Origin: Ascaphus truei
Lineage: Eukaryota; Chordata; Amphibia; Anura; Ascaphidae
NCBI GenBank assembly: GCA_036426205.1
Contig: CM071569.1
Coordinates: forward strand, 284,436,908-284,500,907
Direction: 5' to 3'
Length of the DNA: 64,000 bases
The position numbers were made by a program, and so were the translations under genes. Under the pieces are notes generated by a model. That model was not told the DNA's origin, searched no databases, and was given only the letters and a program-made list of their open reading frames with translations. This document shows positions 10,946-22,079 of this stretch, piece after piece; the stretch's first letter is position 1; each line of letters begins with the position of its first letter.

Positions 10946-10963
10946 ACGCGCTGTGTCCTTGTG

Positions 10964-11140
10964 ATGGCGGATTACCGGGAGGCGCCGCTGTGCAGCCGGC
11001 CCGCGGCGCTGAAGCACGAGGAGTATTATGATCTGAGCCCCGGGCACCGGAGGGTGGAGGAGGAGAGGCTGGCGATACGGTCCCAGCTCAAGAGACAGTA
11101 CCAGCTGCAGCTTAATAACCCAAACAGAACCGAGCTGGTG
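10964..11140 (+). CDS. NDUFB4: NDUFB4 exon 1, NADH dehydrogenase 1 beta subunit 4
   Basis: Encodes residues 1-59, beginning MADYREAPLCSRPA. The segment YYDLSPGHRR..EEERLAIRSQL followed by KRQYQLQLNNPNRTEL aligns with the conserved matrix-side N-terminal part of NDUFB4 (human has YNISPETRR..AERLAIRAQL and NDPNR). The ATG at 10964 is chosen because it gives the family length and follows the last minisatellite unit; an upstream in-frame ATG at 10937 would start inside the minisatellite. The donor is GTGAGG at 11141, phase 0. NDUFB4 is a non-catalytic, single-pass subunit in the membrane arm of complex I. No frameshift is present. Confidence 0.93.
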
Positions 11141-11326
11141 GTGAGGAGACCGGGGGAGAGGGGCACGGGGGTGACCCGGGGGAGAGGGGCACGGGGGTGA
11201 CCCGGGGGAGAGGTGCATCTCCCATGATCTGCTTTATTGTGACATATACGTAGATATCCGTGCTTATCCCTGAAAGGGACCCTGGTTACTGTAAGCGAGT
11301 CACCTCTTTGCTTTCTCCTCATTTAG

Positions 11327-11473
11327 AATGACCCTGCTTTATCCCGTTGGTTGCACGCTCGTAACAGCAACATCTACCCCAACTTCAGACCCACCCCCAA
11401 GACGTCTCTCCTCGGCCTAGTCTGTGGGATTGGACCCCTCTTCTTCTGGTACTACGTATTCAAAACTGACCGG
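11327..11473 (+). CDS. NDUFB4: NDUFB4 exon 2 (membrane segment)
   Basis: Encodes residues 60-108. The acceptor is TTTAG at 11322-11326 and the donor GTGAGA at 11474. It reads [20 protein letters not shown] then [10 protein letters not shown], the family signature RPTPK-SL, followed by the hydrophobic [15 protein letters not shown], the single transmembrane helix. It ends KTDR, as human ends KTERDR across the same junction. The frame is intact. Confidence 0.94.
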
Positions 11474-12011
11474 GTGAGAGTGTGTGTGTGTATATATACA
11501 TTTGTGCACTGCACAATCCTCGGGGTTACCAGATGTGCAATATCTGAAGATGGGAACTGGGTAGGCTTCCATCTCGGAGTTTAACACCTTGTCTTCCAGA
11601 GCCCTCCAGTTTTTAACTGTGTGTGCGCTGTTCAGATTTACACTTTCGGGTTAAAATTTTGAAAGGTAATTCTTGAATAATCCCTGAAGTGATTGATCGC
11701 ATCGTGTTCTGATTAAACTCCCGTTCAGTGGGAGTCGGGCGATCGGACACTACGGGGGTTATTGACTCTGTCTTTAAGTCTCCAAATGAAGCAACCCTCA
11801 AGCATTCTAACAATGTGACTGCAACGTCACTAAATGTTGGTAAGGGGATCAGCACATTTTGCCCCTGAGGATTCAGCAAAGTATAGCTAAAGTGATGAGG
11901 TTGAACATCCCTGGTCCCTTGAACATTGTATATAGCTTGGTTACAGCAGTGGAACAGCGATGCAGTGTATGACCCTACACAGGATAACATTCTCTCTCTA
12001 ACTATGTACAG

Positions 12012-12074
12012 GATCGCAAGGAAAAACTCATCCAGGAAGGCAAGCTGGAGCGGCCGTTTAGTCTGTCGTACTGA
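12012..12074 (+). CDS. NDUFB4: NDUFB4 exon 3 (C-terminus)
   Basis: Encodes the last 20 residues, [20 protein letters not shown], then TGA at 12072-12074. The acceptor is TGTACAG, ending at 12011. This tail is nearly identical to mammalian NDUFB4 ([20 protein letters not shown]), which confirms the gene assignment and the phase-0 junction. Confidence 0.94.
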   Translation, partial: [20 protein letters not shown]

Positions 12075-12154
12075 GGTGCTGGGACACGGGTCACAGGACT
12101 ATCTCCTGATAAATCAGGATTGTATAAAGTGTGTGAGGGATTCCCCCTCCCCCA

Positions 12155-12160
12155 AATAAA
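12155..12160 (+). terminator. NDUFB4: Poly(A) signal of NDUFB4
   Basis: AATAAA 80 bases after the stop codon, preceded by a C-rich run. It is the first canonical hexamer in the 3' UTR. Confidence 0.75.
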
Positions 12161-12504
12161 ATATAATGTGAATCACTTGAACCTGTTTGGTGTGTGGCTT
12201 CCCGTTTGACTTGGATTCTGTATTTTGTCATTTTATTTATGATTTTTTTTTTCTTTATATACTCTGCTTGTCCTCGCCATGCAGTGATTACAACTGCGGC
12301 CCGAGCACAGATAATGCAAGTAACGGAGCCCCAGACTGTTTTCAGGTATGCTGTGAAGTTGCCAGTTGATCCTGATGTGACATAACCCTTGTCCCATTCT
12401 CCCTTTTCTTATAGATATGTCCATGAAACATTCTGATGTTGGATATAAATGTGGGACCCTGTTGGGTTTCTGCGCACATTCATTCTTTTTTTTAATTTAT
12501 TTTA
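12161..12504. other. Intergenic, no feature recognised
   Basis: AT-rich with T-runs; the short open frames here do not resemble known proteins. Confidence 0.4.
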
Positions 12505-12505
12505 T

Positions 12506-13794
12506 GTGAAACTTCTTTGCACCTACATAGTTTTGATAGGAAAAATCCCTTGTATTGTAACAAAAAAGGCATGATAGAAGTGATGTCACGCTACAGATGG
12601 GCTCGTGCCCGCGCGTGAACATACCTCCAAGTTCCAGGCCGCACAGAGATTGTAGGCAATGCATGCTCAGAAGAGGAGGTTGCAAGCCACAGCACGCATG
12701 CGCAATACCACCCTTCACCTCCAAATGTGCCGAACAGCCGCCGTCCTCTGCGCATACGCCGAAGATGCCACGCATGCGGAGAAGATGGTCCTCCACACTG
12801 TGCATACTGAAGAGGAGACACACACACACACACTCTGAAGAGGAGAGACGTACACACTCTGAAGAGGAGACACACACACTCTCTGAAGAGGAGACACACA
12901 CACTCTCTGAAGAGGAGACACACACTCTGAAGAGGAGACACACACTCTGAAGAGGAGACACACACTCTGAAGAGGAGACACACACACTCTGAAGAGGAGA
13001 CACACACACTTTGAAGAGGAGACACACACACTCTGAAGAGGAGACACACACACTCTGAAGAGGAGACACACACTGAAGAGGAGACAACACACTGAAGAGG
13101 AGACACACACCACACCACTCTTGAAGGGGAGACACACACATCTGAAGAGAGACACCACTCTTGAAGAGGAGACACACACTCTGAAGAGGAGGACACACCT
13201 CTGAAGAGGAGACACACTCTCTGAGAGGGAGACACAACACTATGAAGTAGGAGACACACACTCTGAAGAGGAGACACACACTCTGAAGAGGACACGCACA
13301 CACACTGAAGAGGACACACACTGAAGAGGACACACACACACTGAAAAGAACACACACACTGAAGAGGACACACACTGAAGAGAGACAAACACACTGAAGA
13401 GAGACACACATCTGAAGAGGAGACACACTGAAGAGGACACGGACACACACACACTGAAGAGGACACACACTGAAGAGGAGACACACATACACTGAAGAGG
13501 ACACGGACACACACACACTGAAGAGGACACGGACACACAGACACTGAAGAGGACACACACTGAAGAGGAGACACACACTGAAGAGGACACACACACTGCA
13601 GAGGAGACACACTGCAGAGGGGACACTGAAGAGGACACACACACTGAAGAGGACACACACACACTGAAGAGGACACACACTGAAGAAGAGACACACACTG
13701 AAGAAGAGACACACACACTGAAGAAGAGACACACACACTGAAGAAGAGACACACACACACTGAAGAGGAGACACACACAGCAAAGAAGTTTCAC
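12506..13794. mobile_element. Candidate DNA element with GTGAAACTTCTTTGC inverted ends
   Basis: GTGAAACTTCTTTGC at 12506-12520 is exactly inverted at 13780-13794. The interior begins with about 290 bp of unique sequence and is otherwise filled by the GAAGAGGAGACACAC array. A second locus with the same ends is at 58553-60023, also filled by tandem repeats. No transposase frame is present. Confidence 0.6.
12806..13780. repeat. Minisatellite array, type CTGAAGAGGAGACACACACA
   Basis: About 45 units of 18-28 bp with core CTGAAGAGGAGACACACACA. The second half shifts to shorter CTGAAGAGGACACACACA units. On the - strand all frames avoid stops, giving long but meaningless Cys/Val/Ser-rich frames. Confidence 0.95.
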
Positions 13795-13804
13795 TTCAAA
13801 AAGG

Positions 13805-13955
13805 GTTTGCCGAGCACGCACGTTCTCATTGAAACTGCTTTGCGCGTTGTCACTGAACTTGTATTTTGATTTGTATGATTTTCATTGGATGACACTTTTG
13901 ACAGTGACAAAACGCAAAGACGTTTCACTTTGAATGCGCGTGCTCGGCACACACA
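13805..13955. mobile_element. Small foldback (MITE-like) with GTGCTCGGCA ends
   Basis: GGTTTGCCGAGCACGCACG at 13805 pairs with TGCGCGTGCTCGGCACAC near 13937-13955. The inner parts (TTTGCGCGTTGTCACTG and CAGTGACAAAACGCAAAG) also pair. The GTGCTCGGCACACATC motif recurs at 58667. Confidence 0.7.
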
Positions 13956-14717
13956 CTTTTTTTTAAAATTATTATTATTCTCCCCCACCCCCTGAAAATT
14001 AGCAGTTTTGCGAAATTCTGTGGCCTTTTTATGATGTGTGCGCACACACAGAACATCTTCAGATCTGATTACGAGCCTTTGCATAACAATGAAATTAAAA
14101 TATCTCCTAAATGTCAGCGTTCTGCAATGTATAAGGCTGACGAGTATCTATATAACTGCAACTTCCCTCTTCACTTTCTTAGTGAAGAAGTGACATTGTT
14201 AATGATCCCCGCATCACCCCGCCTTAGTAATGATCTTGCTTTATCTGCTAAACAGTAGGGTGTCAGTGGGTGTGCAGGGCAGTCTGGGGGAGCGATGACC
14301 AGGCAGAAGTGAGGTGTTGGGCGGGTTGTCCATCCGGTGGAGAGGGGTACCAGTGTCATGCTTGGTCCGTAGTGCAGGGGCACGCGCGCCTGAGCAATCT
14401 GTGGACTCAGACCGCTCGCGATGGAGAGGCGTGGCTGTGACGTCACAAGGCTGGTTCGCCCTCATTGGCTGAACCGCTCGCGTGACGCGTCCGTCGCGGC
14501 AAAAGACAAAATAATTTTGTCTTTTCCAAAAAATCTGTCGCGCTTCCTTCCATGTGCGGTCGCGTGCGCTAGGGTCCGCCCCACAGATCTGCATTTTGTT
14601 CACGTCGCTCGTACCATGGCCGCAGATTTAGGGTAGGGAGCTGGGGCGTGCCAGTGCCAGATGGGGGGAGGGCAGGCTGTTTTGGTAAATTGTTTTTGAT
14701 TATAATAAAAAATAGCT
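13956..14717. other. Intergenic, no gene recognised
   Basis: Moderately CpG-rich at 14280-14640 but without a convincing frame. Confidence 0.4.
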
Positions 14718-14836
14718 TATAATAGTAGTAATCCCCTCGGGACAGGGCATGCCCAGGTGGGTTAGAAGCCTTTGACTCCAACACCCTGTGCATTAATGCC
14801 CAGATAATGCCCTGTCCTGAGGGGTCTATTACTATA
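14718..14836. mobile_element. Foldback MITE
   Basis: AATAGTAGTAATCCCCTCGG and GACAGGGCAT on the left pair with ATGCCCTGTCCTGAGGGG and TCTATTACTAT on the right, with a ~55 bp centre. Confidence 0.8.
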
Positions 14837-14861
14837 CTTCTAACCTCCAGGAGAGATCCTG

Positions 14862-14960
14862 CTCAGTACAGGGGTTTGAGAAGGGGTTACAGTGCTCAGT
14901 ACAGGTGTTTGAGAAGGGGTTACAGTGCTTAGTACAGGGGTTTGAGAAGGGGTTACAGTG
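14862..14960. repeat. Three tandem 33-bp units
   Basis: Three copies of CTCAGTACAGGGGTTTGAGA followed by AGGGGTTACAGTG, differing at two or three positions. Confidence 0.95.
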
Positions 14961-16740
14961 ATCAGGGGGAGCTGGATGTTTATTTTATTTTGTTAGACTT
15001 CCCCATTGTTCTTTGTCATCTGGCTAAAGTGTTTTGACATAACGTGATGTGAAGCAATACTGGGTAAGGGCTGTTCCATACAGTGTGCGGCCGCACGGCC
15101 CTGTGCGAACGCGCGTGCACGTGCCGCATGCTTTTCGGAAGTGTAACGGGTATTCCCTGTGAATACAGACGCTACTACTGCTGTGTATACCTGTGTGGCT
15201 CTCAGGAGCCTAAGCCTCCGCTCGGGGAGCCTGGGGTACATACATATGACAATCTCGTGGTGCGACGCCTCCACCTGGGAGGGATCCCAACGGAGTGGGA
15301 GGAGGCCCTCACAGGAAACAATCACGGTAACCACACAGTTGTAAACAGGACAGGCTTTACTGCATAACTTATACTCTACGGTACATATCATTCCACGTTG
15401 CATTTGGGTAAGGCATAACACACCCCGCTCCCACCACCGTGTATCCCCACACCGTGTCCAATCGCACTATACAAGGCCCTTAGCCACTCTCCACGTAAGT
15501 GTCCCCAAGGGATACCCCCACCCTTTAGGCGTGCTTCTTGCGTGGCTGTACAGTGTTGGTGCACTTGAAGATATGATACCTGCCCTGGGCTCCCACCCCG
15601 GGTTTCGCAGACTACGACAGGGATTCCGCCCGATCCGACGTCGTCCTCCGCACCACGTGGGATGAATTCCAGCGTGGATAATATCACCTTAGTCTCAGTG
15701 TCTTTGGTGGCGTTCTGAGCCCAGAACCCACCTCGCAGGGCTGCACGGCTTCAGCGCTGTGTCCCTGACTATCCAAATAGCTAATGGGGCAGTGTCCCTA
15801 TCTAGGGCCTGTCCCTATAGCACCACAAGCTACACAGTGGCTCAGGACCTAACTGGGACCTAGGGGGCTGCTGACCTAATGCAGTGGGTCACTGACCCCT
15901 GCACTCACCTCCTTCCCCTAGCTTGTCCTGGTCCTGACTGACTAGCGTGCTCCAAGCCCGCAAAATGTATCTTTTCTTGCCTGCAGGGCAATACTTCAGC
16001 CCTATTGTTGTGTTTTACCGTTTCCAGAGGTGCTGGGATGCCCTAAATGAGGCTAGTTTATGACCCAGGGGGCAAGTAAGCATAACCGAAGGCCTGGCTT
16101 TTAAGGGACTCTGGGGAGAGGCCCTCCAGGATGTATACAAAAAGTTAGAGCTTCAAAGGGGTTAAGCAACTGGGGGGATTCTTGACCAGAAGCAGATATG
16201 CTGTCACTGAGCAAAGGGGGTTTGGCCAGGTGGTATTATAAGCTGGTGCAGGCCATGGGGCAGTTGTTCTCTGCTGTAACATCAAGAAGGAGGGGGAGGA
16301 GGTGAAGAGTTTTATCACAATCACAGATTTGAACCCCGCTCAAGATTCAACAGTTCTAAGAGATCCATCTAAGAGTTTCATCAGTTCCACCTTGTGTGAT
16401 TCACCTGGGATTCAGTCCCTTTTGAGAAGTTCCAGCTCTGAGTAAATCGCCTACATTTCTCAGAGGATAAGTGACCCTAATTCCACAGCAAGAGGCCACA
16501 GGAATGAAAAGTGGCCTGGAATATTTTGCCGTGTGTTTGCAATTAGGAAAGATTAGTTTTGTTATCCCAGTTTTCCAAAGTAAGTGTGTCTTTTTACTGT
16601 ATTTTTGTGTAACATAGTTGTGTGCGTTCATTAGGTGAATAAACACAATTCATTTTTATCTCTCTGCTTGCTCAATCAATGATCCCGGTAATTAAAAGTG
16701 TTAATAAGCTGGGTCCATCGTGACAGGTGTCTAGATGTAA
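14961..16740. other. Intergenic, probable old element remains
   Basis: No coding frame is recognised. An AATAAA at about 16639, in GGTGAATAAACACAATTC, and the general composition would fit an LTR or a 3' UTR of an unidentified element; no partner copy is visible in the window. Confidence 0.35.
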
Positions 16741-16825
16741 GGGATTTCCCTCCCAGCCCTGATCCATATCTGCACCCTCCACCCCGTTCCCAAGTGACTT
16801 ACATTGACACCTATGGGTGCTGGGA

Positions 16826-17740
16826 CTATAACCGGAGCGCAGGACAGTTCCTTTGTTTTCTTACTGTAAATAACCCTTTCCTTTGTTGCTGGTGAAATCT
16901 CCTTTCCTCCAACCTTAAGGGATGGGCCCGAGTCCTTTGTACTGCCCGTGGGATGAATAGTTCTTCTGAAAGCTCCTTGTATTGTCCCTGAATATATTTG
17001 TATATAGTTATCATATCCCCTCTTAGACGCCTCTTTTCTAATGTAAATAAATCTAATTTAGCTAGCCTCTCCTCATAAATCAGATTGTCCATTCCCTTTA
17101 TTAATTTGGTGGCTCTTCTCTGCACTCTCTCTAGTTCCATAATGTTTTTTCTAAGGAGTGGTGCCAAAAATTGTACTCCATATTCAAGGTGTGGTCTTAC
17201 TAATGCTTTGTAAAGGGGCATAATTATGTTTACTTCCCTTCCATCCATTGCCTGTTTAATGCAAGATAAAATTTTGTTTGCCTTTGCAGCTACTGCATGA
17301 CATTGGGCACTATTGCTAAGCCTGCTGTCTACAAGCACTCCTAAATCAATCCTTCTCCATCAAGGATTCCCCCAATTTATCCCTATTTAATTTGTAAGTC
17401 GTCTGTTTATTCTTGTTTCCCAAATGTATAACCTTACATTTATCTGTATTAAACCTCATCTGCCAGTTACCTGCCAAGCTTCCAGTCTCTCCAAGTCCTT
17501 CTGAAGAGAAATTACATCCTGCTCTAATTTTTCTACCTTACACAATTTTGTGTCATCAACAAAGATGGAGACTTTGCTCTCTATACCAACCTCAAGGTCA
17601 TTAATATACATGTTAAAAAGCAGGGGTCCCAGTACCGATCCCTGAGGTACTCCACTCACGACTTTAGCCCAACCTGAATTTATGACAACTCTCTGTTTAT
17701 CCTTCAACCAGTTTTCAATCCAGATGCAAATATTTTTACT
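16826..17740 (-). mobile_element. CR1-like LINE, truncated reverse transcriptase
   Basis: Read on the - strand. From about 17740 to 17456 the frame carries ENWLKDKQR, SGVPQGSVLGPLLFNMYIND and the catalytic FVDDTKL in place of FADD. After a frame change near 17340-17450 the frame at 17338-16826 reads as the post-RT thumb: LYKALVRPHLEYGVQF, ELERVQRRATKLIKGM and LFTLEKRRLRGDMI, typical of CR1/Rex1-type ORF2. The element is 5'-truncated at about 17740 and broken by at least one shift. The 3' UTR probably continues to about 16740. Confidence 0.88.
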
Positions 17741-17774
17741 GAGTTCAGTTTGCTTTATTTTGTATTTGGCATGT

Positions 17775-18975
17775 GATGTTGCGGTGTGGTGTCACGTTGT
17801 GGTTAGCAGATATCACGGTGTGGCCAGCAGGTGTTTCGTGTCGTGGTGTGGTCAGGAGGTGTGATATCACAGTGTGGTTAGGAGGGGTGTGTGGTGTCAC
17901 GTGATTAGCAGGTATCACGTTGTGGCCAGCAGGTGTGTCGTGTCGCGGTGTGGTCAGAAGGTGTGTGATGTCAGGGTGTGGTTAGCAGGTGTGGTGTTGT
18001 GGTCAGATGTGTGTGATATCACCGTGTGGTCAGCAGGTGTGTCGTGTCATGGTGTAGTCAGGAGCAGTGTGATGTCAGGTTGTGGCCAGCGGGTGTGACA
18101 TTTCACAGTGTGGTCAGGTGTGTGATGTCAGGGTGTGACCAGCGGGTGTGTCGTGGTGTGGTCAGGAGGTGTGTGATGTCAGGATGTGGCCAGCGGGTGT
18201 GTTATGGTCAGGATGTGTGTGATGTCAGGGTGTGGCGTGTCGTGGTGTGGTCAGCAGGTGTGTCGTGTTGCGGTCTGGTCAGGTGTGAGATGTCAGGGTG
18301 TGGCCAGTGGGTGTGTCATGTTGCAGTGTGGTCAGGTGTGTGATGTCAGGGTGTGGCCAGCGGTTGTGTCATGGTGTGGTCAGGAGGTGTGTGATATCAC
18401 TGTGTGGTCAGGAGGTGTGTGATATCACGGTGTGGTAGGCAGGTGTGTGATATCATGGTGTGGTCAGAAGGTGTGTGATATTACGGTGTGGTCAGGAGGT
18501 GTGTGGTGTACAGTGGTGTGGTCAGGAGGTGTGATGTCACGGTGTGGTCAGGAGGTGTGTCATGTCACGCTGTGGTCAGGAGGTGTGTGATATTACGATG
18601 TGGTCAGGTGGTGTATGATGTCAGGGTTGTGGTCAGGAGGTGTGTGATATCACAGTGTGGTCAGGAGGTGTGTGATATCACGGTGTGGTAGGAGGAGGTG
18701 TCATATAATGGTTGTGGTAAGGGTGGGTGAGGTGTGTGATATCACGTGTGTGCATCAGGAGGGTATGAAGATCATGGGTGTGGTCAGGAGGTGTGGTGAT
18801 ATACAGTGTGGTTAGGAGGTGTGTGATATCACTGTGTGGTAGAGGGTGTGTGATTCACGGTGTGGTCAGAGGTGTGTGAGTATTACGGGGTGGTCAGAGG
18901 TTGTGTGGTGTCAGGGGTGGCCAAGGTTGTGTGATGTCACGGTTGTGGTCAGGAGGTGTGTCATTCAGGGTGTGT
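17775..18975. repeat. Minisatellite array, type GTGTGGTCAGGAGGTGTGTG
   Basis: About 35 units of 28-40 bp built from GTGTGGTCAGGAGGTGTGTG plus ATATCACG or ATGTCAG. The right part (18700-18960) has many single-base gaps. Confidence 0.93.
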
Positions 18976-21201
18976 TGTACAAACAACAAATTGAAACAAT
19001 CCAGGTAAATATCTAATACTACCACTGTTTATTATAAAAAAAAAAAAAAAACATTGGATTTTGAACGAAATTCTGCTTTGTGTGTTGAAGGACGAACATT
19101 CATGTTGTGGGTATTTGCTCCGTGTCACATCGCGATACTCTGCTGTAGTGTTGCAATTGGGGTAACCTGTGTTATCCTCCTGGCAGTAACATGACAATTA
19201 TAGGCTAAAAGCTGTAACTGTGCAGAAAAGCAGCTGTGCTTTGATGGCAAAGGAAAGAACAAGAACAAACAGCAGCTAACATTTGCAGGAAACCTGAAAT
19301 TACGCATGTCCAACCTGAGAATAATCCAGGCCTTTAATGGCTATTCTTCAGGGTTAGTATTAAATGGAAGTCCCAGTTTACTTGGTTCAAAATGTGTGTA
19401 TATTATTATAAAATATATTATTGTACAATACAGTAATAACACATTTATGTAGCATTCAGAGAGGGGAGTACACTGTATATGCTTTAATAAAACACTGACT
19501 TCAGTCCTTTTAAATTGGGACTCTAATTTATACTCGGCTGCGGGTGTACTGGGGGTGCCCTCTTCATAACTATGTGATCAGTCTCACCCCGGATTGTGCT
19601 TTGCCCCCCTCTCGCTGTGGAACCCTGTGAGAGATGCTCACTCTCAGCACATCAAATGGTGACATAAAGGACAAGGATCAAGCAAACGGGGTGTCCTTTG
19701 GGGACACGATAAAAAATCACATTAATTTTAATAGGATTCATTTTTCTCTGACACATATGGGGGGCAGTTTTCCCCCCTGAATTTCACCACTTTGTTCTTA
19801 ACCACATAAGGCACCTGTTGCCCCTATTCCGTAATGGGTTAACAGGGTACACACAGTTACCAATGCACCGATTTGTGTATTTAACTAATCATATTCCTAA
19901 TCTCTCGCCGTTTTGAATTAGGGCCACCGGAGTTATTTTGTGACGTGGGAAGGAAGGGTTAAACTGACTTGCTATGCATTATCCTGTGTTTGCCCTGTCC
20001 CAGCCATTTTTATCTCTCATTTGCAGGCCATTCCCTGCCTGAGAGGTTAAAAGACAAGATGCATTGCTTGCCAAACCCTCTAACAGCACATGATGGCGGT
20101 ATAGAAGCCGGCATTTCAATGAGAAATACTCATTCTAGAACGAAACCACTCAGAAACCTGATTTTTGAGGTGCAAATACAGTGAACCACTTCATGCACAT
20201 ACATATCATTTTTACAGTATAACACCAAAACGTAACATGTTGTTTTATAAAGTATGTAAAAAACTTGCAGTTTTAAATGTAAGGGCAGGAGGTATTTTTG
20301 TAAGTCCAGCAGGAATTCCGTGGACATACAGCTGTGAGATGGGTGAATGGAGCTGGGGTATTTTATACGGAGCCTCAAAGGGATCTAGCTGATTAGCATC
20401 TCCCTGTCTAAAAGAGTGTCCGTTATGAAAGACCCAGAAGACCCATAATGTATACAAAACTGGCATACTGATGCTCAACAGATGTCAGGTAGTGACACTC
20501 TGGGTCAGAAATCAGACTCAGTGGCACCAAGTTACGGGTGTAGCCCAGGTATGCTAAGTGGCATGGGCATCAACCTGACCCATGCGCCCTACCCAGGACA
20601 GCCCTTTTGACCAGTCTTATGAACTGTGTTAACTGGCTATTGGTGGGTTTATTATGGTTCCCACGAGGGGGATTGGATCCACATGTTAAAGATACTGGGC
20701 CAGTCTATAACTGTGGCTCCTCAGGTATCCCCAGTGTGATTCCTGAATTTTGATCCATGATGTAAAGATGCAAGGCTTGTTTTCAGCCACAGCGGCAACT
20801 GATCCAGGAGTGAAGGGGTTATAAACAACGAACCAAGGAATTGCCCCAAACTTTGGAATTCGTTAGCCCTGGTGACTCTGGAACGAATTCTAACGAAGTT
20901 CACGAAATACTTTGAGGTGGCTAAGATATCAGATCAGCAACTTGTGTCTGGCCACAGATCCTTTAAACCAAGGCTGCATTTCTTGTCACTTGCAAGCAAA
21001 GGACAATTTATTTCGTTCCAAGGACATTTATTTCGTTCCCTTATCCCAGCTAAGTGTTGTTTTAAGTGTATTCGCAGATGTCGTGTGGTTGTCTATTAAG
21101 GAAAAAAATCACAATTATTTTTAAATTGTTCTGTTCATCAAGTACCCAGAAATATAAATGTGTGATAAAGTTGGTGTCCTCGTGACAGGCTTTTAAATAA
21201 C
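18976..21201. other. Intergenic, no gene recognised
   Basis: A poly(A) run is at about 19029-19045. The rest is ordinary AT-rich sequence with no convincing protein match. Confidence 0.4.
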
Positions 21202-21603
21202 TGGTGGCAGCGTGGTGGATACTGATTGAACTCATATTGCAGGTTCCTGTGGGGCTCTGTATATAATAAAGGACCTTGTAGCTTGCGAGCTCCTCAGACA
21301 AGTAGCAACTGAACACACTTCTAAAGAGCACGAGAGACTTCACTGTTCCTTCATCATACCCCCGAAGGCACCATGAGCGATCGCTCGGAAGGTTCAGGTC
21401 GTGGACCAGAGAGAAAGTCATGGAGAGATGTGCGGGGTATGGCTTTACCGACGATGGCGGTCGTCGAAGGACAACTGGAGGAGGATTTGGAGCATCATGA
21501 GGACGCAGGTGTCCTACCAGGGGTGAAGTCCCCCGTAGCTGCTGTGGTGGCGGATGCTATTCGCCCGGAGTGCAGGAGGTCCCTCCAGCTCCGGGACTGC
21601 TAG
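21202..21603 (+). mobile_element. Possible LTR-retroelement leader with gag-like start
   Basis: TGGTGGCAGCGTGGTGGAT at 21202-21220 resembles a primer-binding site complementary to a leucine tRNA 3' end (TGGTGGCAGCGGTGGGAT type). It is followed by a ~150-base leader and a 76-codon frame at 21373-21603 starting MSDRSEGSGRGPERKS. No second LTR is seen. This is a fragment if real. Confidence 0.35.
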
Positions 21604-21663
21604 TGACACGATTGAGGGGGATGGGGTCCTAGACCATAAAACCTCCAGACTATGGTCTCTCCT

Positions 21664-21780
21664 CGATGTACATCACTTGCTGCTGGTCTCCTCCCGATGT
21701 ACATCACTTGCTGCTGTCTCCTCCCGATGTACATCTCTTGCTGACTGGTCTCTGGCTCTCCGATGGACCATCACTTGCTG
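21664..21780. repeat. Tandem repeat derived from the HGD stop-codon region
   Basis: Four ~31-bp units of GATGTACATCACTTGCTGCT plus GGTCTCCTCCC. The rightmost unit (ACCATCACTTGCTGCTTG) includes the HGD stop codon on the - strand. The array therefore lies in the HGD 3' UTR. Confidence 0.85.
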
Positions 21781-21913
21781 CTTGTTTTCCGGGCGGGGTT
21801 GAAGTGGTTTCTTCAGCTGCTCCCAGCACCGGTAGTAATTCTTGTCCAGGGGTTACAGGTCCTCATTCCCCACTGGTCACCGCCATGCTAAAGAGACGCT
21901 CAAACATGAAGGC
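21771..21913 (-). pseudogene. HGD: HGD exon 14 (C-terminus) with small indels
   Basis: The acceptor TTGTCCAG precedes GCC TTC ATG TTT GAG, matching human AFMFE. Further on, pieces in different frames match the C-terminus: SMAVT, then GMRTC, then LDKNYYRCWEQLKK (human LDENYHKCWEPLKS) and HFNPARKTSSK before TGA at 21771-21773. The pieces are offset by single-base differences at several places, for example CCAGTGGGG where CCAAGTGGGG is expected. The length is 143 bp against 150 in human. The exon is clearly the real last HGD exon; whether the breaks are genomic or assembly errors cannot be told here. Confidence 0.85.
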
Positions 21914-22079
21914 CTGGACAAGAGACAAACCCAGTGTCATTATACCCCGCCGATGCGCCACAATCCATTTACAGCCAATCTATAAAACAAAGGGGTAGTC
22001 CCACATAGCACCCACATCACAGGGGTTAATAAGATGACAGCGCTATGTTCAATAGGTTAAATCAGGGGATGCTCATATT

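Larger units (their letters stand above)
10964..12160 (+). other. NDUFB4: NDUFB4 gene locus (three coding exons to poly(A) signal)
   Basis: Complete coding gene for the B15 accessory subunit of mitochondrial complex I, 128 codons against 129 in human. Exons are 10964-11140, 11327-11473 and 12012-12074, joined by GT-AG introns of 186 and 538 bp, both in phase 0. A poly(A) signal AATAAA is at 12155-12160. The gene converges on HGD (- strand), as in mammals, which supports orthology. No TATA box is apparent; the start region is GC-rich and directly preceded by a minisatellite. Confidence 0.93.

Noticed and set aside
10619..11218. A 199-codon - strand frame over the NDUFB4 first exon
   Set aside because: It is antisense to real NDUFB4 coding sequence and to minisatellite units.
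12497..13821. Long - strand open frames up to 428 codons, rich in Cys, Val, Ser and Leu
   Set aside because: They are translations of the GAAGAGGAGACACAC array, open in several frames at once because the unit lacks stops; no unique protein sequence.
20130..20478. Short - strand frames near 20.2-20.5 kb considered as HGD exon 14
   Set aside because: The true exon 14 (AFMFE to CWEQLKK pieces) was found at 21771-21913; these frames do not match HGD.
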